NCBI GenBank assembly: GCA_964527535.1
Contig: CAZGPW010000067.1
Coordinates: forward strand, 1-16,814
DNA: 16,814 nucleotides
From: JAQIBY01 sp964527535
GTDB taxonomy: Bacteria > Bacteroidota > Bacteroidia > Bacteroidales > ML635J-15
Direction of reading: 5' to 3'
The notes below the pieces were generated by a model. That model worked only from the letters and a program-made list of their open reading frames with translations. It was not told where the DNA came from and did no database searches. The position numbers and the translations under genes were made by a program. This document shows, piece by piece, positions 8,918-15,220 of this stretch (position 1 is its first letter; every line of letters starts with the position of its first letter).

Positions 8918-9721
8918 TCACTGATTACAAAATTCCGTTACCATCCTGCACAAAACCCTGGGCTGGTCAACATGCAGCCAATGTCCGGCACCAGGAATGG
9001 TTTGTATGTTTACGTTTTGAAAAACAGAATATATATATTCAATATCATTTTGCTTAATGTAGTCTGAGTGCCCTGCCCGGATGAATAATACCCGAAAATC
9101 CCGTATTTTTTCTTGTCCCTCAAAATCACATATACCTGTCATGATGTGGGATAAATGGTTTTTTAATGCCGGCAAATTTATCTTCCATGCCATGCCATTT
9201 TTTGTTTTATTAATGTTTTTCAGGATCATACTGACCAAACGCTTATCCTTTATGTGTTTTTTGACATGCGCCCTGGCTTCTGAATAAGTGGAAATCCCCT
9301 CAAAGTTTATGGATAATAAAATATGTATGAGCTTTTTATGAAATTCCCTGATACTTAAACACCTTTTATCATTTACCTGGCATCCTTTTGGGGATGCATC
9401 CGCTATAATCAGCCGATTAATGCAGGTGGGATAAGACAGAGCAAAAAACAAAGCCAGTTTACCTCCCATGGAATGCCCAAGGATATGCGCTCTTTGAATA
9501 TTTGTTCGTTCAAATAATTCACGGATGTCTTCAACCATTTCTGGATACGTATGATCATCAGCATGTGGCGAACAGCCATGATTCCGCAAATCAGGGACAA
9601 TGACACGAAATGACTGTGAAAATGATTTTGCCAGAGGAATCCAGTTATCAGAACTGCCGTATAAACCATGTAAAATAATCATGGGTTCCCCACTGCCCAG
9701 TTCCCTGTAAAACAGCTTCAT
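8918..9721 (-). CDS. alpha/beta hydrolase, YbfF-like esterase
   Basis: Predicted cytosolic serine esterase of 267 residues in the alpha/beta hydrolase superfamily, closest in pattern to E. coli YbfF. It has the oxyanion-side ILHGLYGSSDNW segment (16-27), the PDLRNHGCSP motif (43-52), the nucleophile elbow GHSMGGK (82-88, Ser84), LIIADASPKG with Asp108, and GAGHWLH (244-250, His247). Ser84 and Asp108 are 24 residues apart, like the Ser/Asp pair I recall for YbfF, so S84-D108-H247 is the likely triad. The physiological substrate is unknown. I chose ATG 9721 (MKLFYRELGSGEP) rather than the longer ATG at 9787, because the extra 22 residues overlap pdxJ and look unlike the family. The start lies one base after the pdxJ stop, which suggests cotranscription and translational coupling with pdxJ. 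There is no clear metabolic link between the two. Confidence 0.88.
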   Translation of the reverse strand: MKLFYRELGSGEPMIILHGLYGSSDNWIPLAKSFSQSFRVIVPDLRNHGCSPHADDHTYPEMVEDIRELFERTNIQRAHILGHSMGGKLALFFALSYPTCINRLIIADASPKGCQVNDKRCLSIREFHKKLIHILLSINFEGISTYSEARAHVKKHIKDKRLVSMILKNINKTKNGMAWKINLPALKNHLSHIMTGICDFEGQEKIRDFRVLFIRAGHSDYIKQNDIEYIYSVFQNVNIQTIPGAGHWLHVDQPRVLCRMVTEFCNQ

Positions 9722-9722
9722 A

Positions 9723-10442
9723 TCAGGATTTATGCAATTCCCGTTTGTACATTTGAATGGTATTTTCCAGGCCGTAATATAAAGCATCAGAAATCAGTGC
9801 ATGCCCGATGGATACTTCAGCTAAATCCCGGATTGATAAGCTGAAAAAGGCAAGATTTTCCAGGTTCAGGTCATGTCCTGCGTTGACACCCAGGCCAAAT
9901 TGGGAGGCCAGTTTAGCTGCTTCAACGTAAGGTTTTATGGCCTTGTTCCGGTCATCATGATAACCGGCAGCATACGCTTCGGTATATAATTCTATCCTGT
10001 CGGTGCCGGTTTTTGCGGCATAGGTAATCATTTCAAAATCGGGATCAGTGAAAATTGAGGTTCTGCAGTTATACAATTTCAGACGCTTGATGGTTTCCGT
10101 TAAAAATTCAACATGATCTTTGGTATTCCAGCCGATATTTGAAGTAATGGTATCCGGTGTGTCAGGAACCAGGGTTACCTGGTGTGGTCGTATATTATCA
10201 ATCATTTGCAGAAAATCTTCCGAAGGGTAACCCTCAACATTGAATTCTGTTTTTATGTGAGGCCGAAGGTTGAAAACATCACTTCTGCGAATGTGCCTCT
10301 CGTCAGGCCGGGGGTGTACTGTAATACCATCAGCTCCGTATGCTTCACATCGTATTGCTGCTTGCAATACATCGGGTATTTTTCCGCCCCTTGCATTCCG
10401 CAACGTGGCTATTTTATTGATGTTAACACTTAATCTTGTCAT
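9723..10442 (-). CDS. pdxJ: pyridoxine 5'-phosphate synthase
   Basis: Condenses 1-deoxy-D-xylulose 5-phosphate with 3-amino-2-oxopropyl phosphate to pyridoxine 5'-phosphate, the last step of DXP-dependent vitamin B6 synthesis. It has 239 residues, a normal length for this TIM-barrel family. Conserved residues are visible: N7, R18 in ATLRNARGG, H43 and R45 in VHPRPDERH, H50, E70 in NVEG, and H190 in NAGHDL. These correspond to E. coli N9, R20, H45, R47, H52, E72 and H193. Unusual against E. coli, the Asp-His pair at 11-12 that contacts DXP is Asn9-Lys10 here (SVNINKIATL). I believe this is typical of the Bacteroidota subfamily. No pdxA or dxs lies nearby. The hydrolase gene follows after one base. 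The start ATG fits the conserved MTRLSVNIN opening, and a -7 box lies 18 bases upstream. Confidence 0.96.
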   Translation of the reverse strand: MTRLSVNINKIATLRNARGGKIPDVLQAAIRCEAYGADGITVHPRPDERHIRRSDVFNLRPHIKTEFNVEGYPSEDFLQMIDNIRPHQVTLVPDTPDTITSNIGWNTKDHVEFLTETIKRLKLYNCRTSIFTDPDFEMITYAAKTGTDRIELYTEAYAAGYHDDRNKAIKPYVEAAKLASQFGLGVNAGHDLNLENLAFFSLSIRDLAEVSIGHALISDALYYGLENTIQMYKRELHKS

Positions 10443-10444
10443 TT

Positions 10445-10478
10445 TTTGTAATTTTCTTACAAATATATATTATCTTTA
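10445..10478 (+). promoter_or_regulatory. possible promoter for the CBS-protein operon
   Basis: TTTG at 10445-10448 is followed after 22 bp by TATCTTTA at 10471-10478, which differs from TAnnTTTG only at the last base. The expected start site would be near 10485, about 30 bases before the CBS-protein ATG. The elements interleave with the pdxJ promoter box on the other strand. The -7 box is imperfect and the spacing is at the wide end, so this is a tentative call. Confidence 0.3.
10460..10467 (-). promoter_or_regulatory. candidate -7 promoter box for pdxJ
   Basis: On the minus strand the bases read TATATTTG, an exact match to the Bacteroidota -7 consensus TAnnTTTG. The box ends 17 bases before the pdxJ ATG, giving a predicted leader of about 10 nt. 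A weak -33 candidate (TTTA) lies about 23 bases upstream. The site is in the 73-bp gap shared with the divergent CBS-protein gene, where any pdxJ promoter must lie. Confidence 0.55.
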
Positions 10479-10515
10479 TCATGTATGGAATTTAAACCAT
10501 GAAAATAACGGTTTT

Positions 10516-11184
10516 ATGTATGCAAACGAACTCATATCTTCACTGATTCCAGAAGTTAAAACTTCTGACACAGGAAACAAAGTATTGTCCTGGATGGAAT
10601 TTTTCAAAGTATCTCACATGCCCATCGTAAACAATGAAGATTTTCTTGGACTGATATCCGAATCCGATATTTACAATTTGAATTGTGGAGAAGAAGCCAT
10701 TGGAAATCACAAATTGAGCCTGATTAGGCCTTTTGTGATCGAAGATCAACATTTGTGGGAAGTGGTTGAGGTGGCTGCTAAACTTAAACTCAGTATTATA
10801 CCGGTGCTTTCTGCATCATCAAAAAAATATCTGGGTACCATTACTTTACCGGATTTGGTTCAGCATTTCGCAAAGATTACCTGTGCAGAAATTAAAGGAA
10901 GTGTATTGGTATTGGAAATGGGGGTACATGATTATACACTCAGTGAAATTGCCAGAATTGCAGAAGAAAACAACACAAAAATTGTCAGCCTGTATGTCTC
11001 CGGCACAAAAGACAGTATGAAAATACATATTACCGTAAAATTTGATACCACGGATATCGATGCAATCATTCACAGCTTTAATCGTCATGATTACATCATC
11101 AGGGCATCATTTATGATTGATGACGATGTTAACTCCTTATACAGAGATAGGTATGAATTGTTTTTAAGTTATTTAAACGTTTAA
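10516..11184 (+). CDS. CBS-pair protein with C-terminal ACT-like domain
   Basis: Cytosolic protein of 222 residues. The first CBS motif spans about residues 5-55 (ELISSLIPEVKTSD, then SHMPIVNNEDFLGLISESDI). The second spans about 68-118 (LIRPFVIEDQHLWEVV, then LSIIPVLSASSKKYLGTITLPDLV). From about 128 to 200 a beta-alpha-beta pattern (KGSVLVLEMGVHDYTLSEIARIAEENN, then KIHITVKFDTTDIDAII) looks like an ACT domain. This CBS-CBS-ACT order resembles AcuB-type proteins. Such modules usually sense adenine nucleotides and amino acids, but the ligand here is unknown. I chose ATG 10516: the frame runs open upstream to 10270, but that extension is antisense to pdxJ and matches nothing expected. It probably heads the operon with the Omp85-like gene 5 bp downstream. 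The role in this envelope-rich cluster is unclear. Confidence 0.85.
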   Translation: MYANELISSLIPEVKTSDTGNKVLSWMEFFKVSHMPIVNNEDFLGLISESDIYNLNCGEEAIGNHKLSLIRPFVIEDQHLWEVVEVAAKLKLSIIPVLSASSKKYLGTITLPDLVQHFAKITCAEIKGSVLVLEMGVHDYTLSEIARIAEENNTKIVSLYVSGTKDSMKIHITVKFDTTDIDAIIHSFNRHDYIIRASFMIDDDVNSLYRDRYELFLSYLNV

Positions 11185-11189
11185 TTTCG

Positions 11190-12587
11190 TTGAGCAATAT
11201 ACGCCTCATTATCATTGTTCTTACATTTTCCACCGTGGTGTCAAATGGTTGTGCGCAAACAATAAAGTCAATTGATGTTAGGGGAAATAGCATTACCGAT
11301 ACATCGGTTATCCTGCATGAATTGTGTTTTGCCGTTGGGGATAGTATTGTTCCTGATCGCTGGCCTGCAGTAATAAGTGAGTCGGAAAATAATCTTATGA
11401 ATACTTCATTGTTTGTGTTTGTTGAGATAAGATGGTCACAAGCGGGGGATGGCATTGATGTAATTGTAAATGTGAAAGAAAGATGGTATTATTGGATTTA
11501 TCCAATTCTTGAACACGCTGACAGGAATTTAAGCGCGTTTTTTTACAATGCCGATTGGAAAAAAATCAATTACGGACTAAGTTTTGAAAAACACAATCTT
11601 TTCGGCAAAAATCATTTTTTAAAGCTCAAAGCACGATTTGGATACAGGGAGCAACTGGGGATATTGTATGAAAATCCTGGTGTTGACAAGGCGAACATTC
11701 ACGGTTTTCAAGTCTATGCTGATCGTTTCAAACAACGGCAAGTGGCTGTTATGAATATAGATGACAAACCGGAATATTACTACCACCCTGACCTGACAGC
11801 CATACATGAAGACAGAGCAGGTTTTATTTACATTGCCCGTACTGCCTTGCACCACAGGCTTAGATTTGCCGGGGAATACCATCGTTATGAAATTTCTGAC
11901 AGCCTCTACCATGTGCATCCCGAATTTCTTTACAATGCAAAAATGCAATCGGAATTTATTAAGTTTACATTGCAATATGAGTGGGACAAAAGAAATGACA
12001 GGTTTTTTCCCACCAGTGGGTTTTTGGTTTTAACGGAAATTCAACAACAACAGCCTGGGATAGATTTTCAGGAACCAAGCTTTTTATCATCAAAGATTCA
12101 GTGGCACTTCTATCATGCCTTTACGGACAAATTCTATTATGCATTCGAAACAAACGGACTGTGGCACATGACAAACTCAAGCCAACTGCCTTATCATTTG
12201 GCTGGCATATTGGGGTACGATTATTATCCCCGAGGTTTTGAATATTATACTGTGCAAGGCATAGGAATGATAAATATTAATCAGACATTGAGGTATAAAT
12301 TGTTTGCCCGTGAAAAGGTGAATATTCCGTTTATACCGGTCAACGCTTTTAATGAAATATATTATGATGTTTACTTATACGCTTTTTGGGACAACGCGAA
12401 AACCTGGCATGATAGAAATTACGGCCTCCAAAATGAGTTGCAGGGGGCTTACCTGACAAGCACAGGAGTGGGATTAGAATGTCATACATATTATGACAGG
12501 AGCTTTGGGTGCCATGTGGGATTTACAAATCACAAAGCTTTTGGTATATTTGCATGGTTTCATTCACCCTTATATAAAATGTATTAA
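11190..12587 (+). CDS. single-POTRA Omp85-like outer-membrane protein
   Basis: Predicted outer-membrane protein of 465 residues. A signal peptide (hydrophobic residues 6-18) probably ends at GCA-QT after residue 22. One POTRA-like domain follows (about 25-98: SIDVRGNSITDTSVILHEL, then NLMNTSLFVFVEIRW and VIVNVKERW). Residues from about 110 to the end alternate as amphipathic strands like a D15/Omp85 barrel. PRGF at 347-350 fits the loop-6 (V/I)RG(Y/F) motif of that superfamily, and the final residue is Tyr, as expected for an outer-membrane beta signal. BamA has five POTRA domains and TamA three, so this is neither; its substrate is unknown. The start is TTG 11190, 5 bp after the CBS-protein stop. 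No in-frame ATG exists between the upstream stop at 11154 and residue 70, and a start at that Met would remove the signal peptide and most of the POTRA domain. NadK follows after 4 bp. Confidence 0.8.
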   Translation: MSNIRLIIIVLTFSTVVSNGCAQTIKSIDVRGNSITDTSVILHELCFAVGDSIVPDRWPAVISESENNLMNTSLFVFVEIRWSQAGDGIDVIVNVKERWYYWIYPILEHADRNLSAFFYNADWKKINYGLSFEKHNLFGKNHFLKLKARFGYREQLGILYENPGVDKANIHGFQVYADRFKQRQVAVMNIDDKPEYYYHPDLTAIHEDRAGFIYIARTALHHRLRFAGEYHRYEISDSLYHVHPEFLYNAKMQSEFIKFTLQYEWDKRNDRFFPTSGFLVLTEIQQQQPGIDFQEPSFLSSKIQWHFYHAFTDKFYYAFETNGLWHMTNSSQLPYHLAGILGYDYYPRGFEYYTVQGIGMININQTLRYKLFAREKVNIPFIPVNAFNEIYYDVYLYAFWDNAKTWHDRNYGLQNELQGAYLTSTGVGLECHTYYDRSFGCHVGFTNHKAFGIFAWFHSPLYKMY

Positions 12588-12591
12588 TGAT

Positions 12592-13473
12592 ATGAAAATT
12601 GCAATTTACGGCCGGCGTTTCAATCAATCCTTTAATGGAAGCATCATTCAAATTTTTGAAATGCTTAAAAAACATAATATTAAATTTTACATATATCGTC
12701 CTTTTGCTACCTTTATAAAGGGGAAGTTGTCTTATGAGCCGGCATGTGATGGATTATTCAGTCAACCCATTGATGATTGGAATGATATTGACATGGTGTT
12801 TTCAATTGGTGGTGACGGAACGTTTCTTGAAACGGTAAACATGATCAAAGACAAAGGAATTCCAATCCTGGGCATCAACAGTGGGAGGCTTGGGTTTTTG
12901 TCTTACGTGTCAAAAGAAGGCATCCCCCTTGCCCTGGATCAGGTTTTAAAAGGAGAATATAAAGTTGAACAACGCTCCCTCCTGGAAATCCATACCGAAA
13001 TGGATGATTTTGGCAACAATAATTTTGCGCTTAACGAAGTCGCTTTGCAAAAACATGTTAGTCCATCCATGATAAAAATAAACGCTTTTTACAACGATGA
13101 ATTAATAAACACTTATTGGTCTGACGGTTTGATAGTGAGCACCCCCACAGGCAGCTCTGCGTATTCATTGAGTTGCGGAGGGCCAATTGTTCATCCCAAC
13201 AGCAACAATTTTGTCATCACTCCCATTGCTCCACATAACTTGACGGTCCGTCCGCTGGTGTTATCTGATAAAGGGATAATCAAACTCAAACTCGAAGGAT
13301 CACAAAAATCAGCAAAGCTGAGTATCGACTACAGATCAGTACACAGGACGTTTTTCGAGGAAATAATCATTAAAAAAGCAGATTTTTCCATGAACCTTGT
13401 AAAATTGTTTAATAATAATTATTTTAGCACTTTACAAAAAAAGCTTATGTGGGGAGTGGATATGAGAAATTAA
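12592..13473 (+). CDS. nadK: NAD kinase
   Basis: Phosphorylates NAD to NADP in the cytosol using ATP or polyphosphate; 293 residues, a normal length. Family motifs are all present: SIGGDGTFLE (71-80, with catalytic Asp75), GINSGRLGFLS (94-104), NEV with Asn148-Glu149, and SDGLIVSTPTGSSAYSLS (177-194) followed by GGPI. APHNLTVRPLVLSD (213-226) completes the C-terminal beta domain. I chose ATG 12592 (MKIAIYGRRF), 4 bp after the Omp85-like stop, rather than the in-frame ATG at 12493. The longer form would overlap the upstream gene and add residues not found in NadK proteins. It is very likely cotranscribed with the two genes before it. A 40-bp gap separates it from the next gene, with only a one-mismatch -7-like sequence in it. 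Confidence 0.96.
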   Translation: MKIAIYGRRFNQSFNGSIIQIFEMLKKHNIKFYIYRPFATFIKGKLSYEPACDGLFSQPIDDWNDIDMVFSIGGDGTFLETVNMIKDKGIPILGINSGRLGFLSYVSKEGIPLALDQVLKGEYKVEQRSLLEIHTEMDDFGNNNFALNEVALQKHVSPSMIKINAFYNDELINTYWSDGLIVSTPTGSSAYSLSCGGPIVHPNSNNFVITPIAPHNLTVRPLVLSDKGIIKLKLEGSQKSAKLSIDYRSVHRTFFEEIIIKKADFSMNLVKLFNNNYFSTLQKKLMWGVDMRN

Positions 13474-13513
13474 TATCACCCGCACGTAGTTTATTATTGT
13501 CTAAATAAATGAT

Positions 13514-14401
13514 ATGAAACGACTACTCATTGCACTTGCTTTAACATGCTTATTTTCAGGCACGGTGAATGCACAATTTGGTTCACAATGGCGTAAGCTC
13601 AGACAAGAAGTCTTTTTGGGGGTTGGAGGCACCAGTTTTCTTGGTGAGCTTGGTGGTGCTGACCAAGAGGGCACCCATTTTGTAAGGGATTTTGAAGTAT
13701 TATATACTCGCCCCCTTTGGTATGCAGGATACAGGTATAAATTAAGCCAGTCATTTTCTGTGAAAGGCACAGCGGCTTTTGGTTGGGTATATGGTAATGA
13801 TGCCACAACCAACGAGGTGCACAGAAATGCCAGAAATTTGTCTTTTCGTTCTCCCATTGCTGAAGTAGGTGCTCATATAGAATATCATATTTTAAAAGAA
13901 CAGATTGGACATAGATATGATTTGCGACGAAACCGCGGGCAAAGTAATTCTCCCAGTTTGTATATTTTTACAGGAATTAACGGCTTCTGGTTTAATCCTA
14001 AAGGCCAATATACCGATGGAGAATGGTACGCATTACAGCCACTTGGAACCGAAGGCCAGGGGCGCGTTGCTACCCGCGAACCATATAAAAGGATTTCATG
14101 GTCGGTTCCCATTGGTTTTGGCATGAACTTTTTACTTGACCGAAACTGGGGAGTTGGCTTTGAACTTGGTGCACGCTATACAGGAACCGATTATATTGAT
14201 GACGTAAGTACAACCTACGTAGATCCCAATTTGTTTGAGGATCCATTGGCCAGGTATTTTGCAGATAGATCTGATGATTGGTATGGGGCTTCTGTATATA
14301 ATCAACGCGGGAATTCAAATTATAACGATGCTTATGTGTTTCTTACACTCAATGTTTCTTACAAGTTACGTCCCAAGGGGCCAGGCATGCCAAAGTTCTG
14401 A
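13514..14401 (+). CDS. DUF6089 family outer-membrane beta-barrel protein (first copy)
   Basis: Predicted secreted or outer-membrane protein of 295 residues, function unknown. A clear signal peptide (MKR, then hydrophobic residues 4-18) ends at VNA-QF after residue 20. The mature part has alternating amphipathic strands with Gly and aromatic residues, consistent with a small beta barrel. Segments that look like DUF6089 are VGGTSFLGELGG (37-48), SPIAEVGAHIEYHIL (113-127), GHRYDLRRNRG (132-142), the LGTEGQG stretch (177-183) and TGTDYIDDVSTTYVD (223-237). In Bacteroidota a DUF6089 gene commonly lies next to uppS and bamA, as here. It shares a pattern with the gene that follows (YLGE/FLGE near the N-terminus, then E-x-x-A-x-x-EYH), so the two look like diverged tandem copies. 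A structural or assembly role in the envelope is inference only. Confidence 0.85.
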   Translation: MKRLLIALALTCLFSGTVNAQFGSQWRKLRQEVFLGVGGTSFLGELGGADQEGTHFVRDFEVLYTRPLWYAGYRYKLSQSFSVKGTAAFGWVYGNDATTNEVHRNARNLSFRSPIAEVGAHIEYHILKEQIGHRYDLRRNRGQSNSPSLYIFTGINGFWFNPKGQYTDGEWYALQPLGTEGQGRVATREPYKRISWSVPIGFGMNFLLDRNWGVGFELGARYTGTDYIDDVSTTYVDPNLFEDPLARYFADRSDDWYGASVYNQRGNSNYNDAYVFLTLNVSYKLRPKGPGMPKF

Positions 14402-14474
14402 TGTTTTCTTTTCTGTATATACTATTTTTTCGTGTCTTCCGTTAGCATAACAATCCTTTTTAGGTATTTTGCTT

Positions 14475-15209
14475 ATGAATGTGGTTAAAAAAAATATTAT
14501 TAAAATTGCTGTATATCACATATACCTAAGCCTTGTTTTTACCATTTTATTTACTCAGTTACACGCTCAACAAGCTGGTGAAATTGGGATTCATGGAGGA
14601 GGGTCATATTATCTCGGCGAAATAAACTGGAGACAACCTTTCTATTCTCCACGACTGAATGTGGGGGGGTTTTATAAACAACACATTAATACACGCCTGG
14701 CAATAAAATACGGCGGGCTTTATACACACCTTCAGGGTTTTGATGAAGATTCCCGTTTTCGTTACCAAAAGCTGCGTGATGCCGGTTTTGAAACCACTCT
14801 TTTTGAAATTGCAGCCCAGGTAGAATACCATTTCCTCATCTATGAACTGGGAAAAACAAAAGATAATTTTTATACACCTTATGTTAACCTGGGACTGGGT
14901 GGTTGTTATGCCCGGGAATCAAACCATGTGTTTTCCGTTGTTATACCTATGGCTGTAGGTATTAAAATGAACTTGACCAGACGTGTTATTATTGGAGCTG
15001 AATGGGCCTATAGAAAAACATTTTCTGATATGTTTGATAACCTTACCGGTGAAGACCTTGATTTTTATGCTCAGGCAAATGTGCCGATTAGCAGCACCAA
15101 TGATGTAAAACAACATGGGTTTATGACAAATGATGATTGGTATTCTTATGCAGCAGTAACGCTTTCATATATTTTCAGCCTTGGTACCGAATGTCATGCA
15201 TATTATTAA
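14475..15209 (+). CDS. DUF6089 family outer-membrane beta-barrel protein (second copy)
   Basis: Predicted outer-membrane protein of 244 residues, function unknown. A lysine-rich start and a hydrophobic stretch (about 11-27) form a signal peptide probably cut at LHA-QQ after residue 31. The mature part contains GSYYLGEINW (43-52), SPRLNVGGFYKQHIN (58-72), LFEIAAQVEYHFL (109-121), a conserved barrel core VNLGLGGCYA (137-146), and DDWYSYAAVTLSYIF (220-234). I chose ATG 14475 over the in-frame TTG at 14469 six bases earlier. This is the shorter, uppS-adjacent type. It lacks the RRNRG and TEGQG segments of the first copy and is about 50 residues shorter. The stop codon overlaps a candidate promoter box for uppS, which starts 11 bp later. 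The 73-bp gap before this gene shows no clear promoter or terminator. Confidence 0.82.
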   Translation: MNVVKKNIIKIAVYHIYLSLVFTILFTQLHAQQAGEIGIHGGGSYYLGEINWRQPFYSPRLNVGGFYKQHINTRLAIKYGGLYTHLQGFDEDSRFRYQKLRDAGFETTLFEIAAQVEYHFLIYELGKTKDNFYTPYVNLGLGGCYARESNHVFSVVIPMAVGIKMNLTRRVIIGAEWAYRKTFSDMFDNLTGEDLDFYAQANVPISSTNDVKQHGFMTNDDWYSYAAVTLSYIFSLGTECHAYY

Positions 15210-15214
15210 CTTTG
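15181..15214 (+). promoter_or_regulatory. candidate uppS promoter, possibly giving a leaderless mRNA
   Basis: TAACTTTG at 15207-15214 is an exact match to the Bacteroidota -7 consensus TAnnTTTG, and its first three bases are the stop codon of the DUF6089 gene. TTG at 15181-15183 lies 23 bp upstream, at the wide end of the accepted spacing for a -33 element. Transcription would be expected to begin within a few bases of the uppS ATG at 15221, so the message would have almost no leader. Chance occurrence of such a short motif in AT-rich DNA is possible. Confidence 0.45.
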
Positions 15215-15220
15215 TAGCAA

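Noticed and set aside
9722..9787. Longer N-terminus for the hydrolase, overlapping the pdxJ 3' end
   Set aside because: The overlap is 65 bases and the added residues do not fit the family. ATG 9721 directly precedes the conserved first strand.
10270..10515. Longer N-terminus for the CBS protein, starting at 10270
   Set aside because: The extension is antisense to pdxJ and resembles no known domain. The family begins at MYANELISSLIP, which starts at 10516.
11241..11258. Lipoprotein signal (SNGC) at the start of the Omp85-like protein
   Set aside because: The residues before the Cys (Ser-Asn-Gly) do not fit the lipobox pattern, and GCA-Q is a normal signal peptidase I site as in the neighbouring genes.
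12493..12591. Longer N-terminus for NadK, overlapping the Omp85-like gene
   Set aside because: The added residues are a frame-shifted reading of the barrel gene, and NadK normally begins at the MKIAIYG strand.
13492..13499. TATTATTG as a promoter for the first DUF6089 gene
   Set aside because: It has one mismatch to TAnnTTTG and no TTG at the expected upstream distance. It is kept only as a possibility.
14464..14471. TATTTTG just before the second DUF6089 gene
   Set aside because: The spacing inside the box is one base short of TAnnTTTG, and it lies too close to the ATG.
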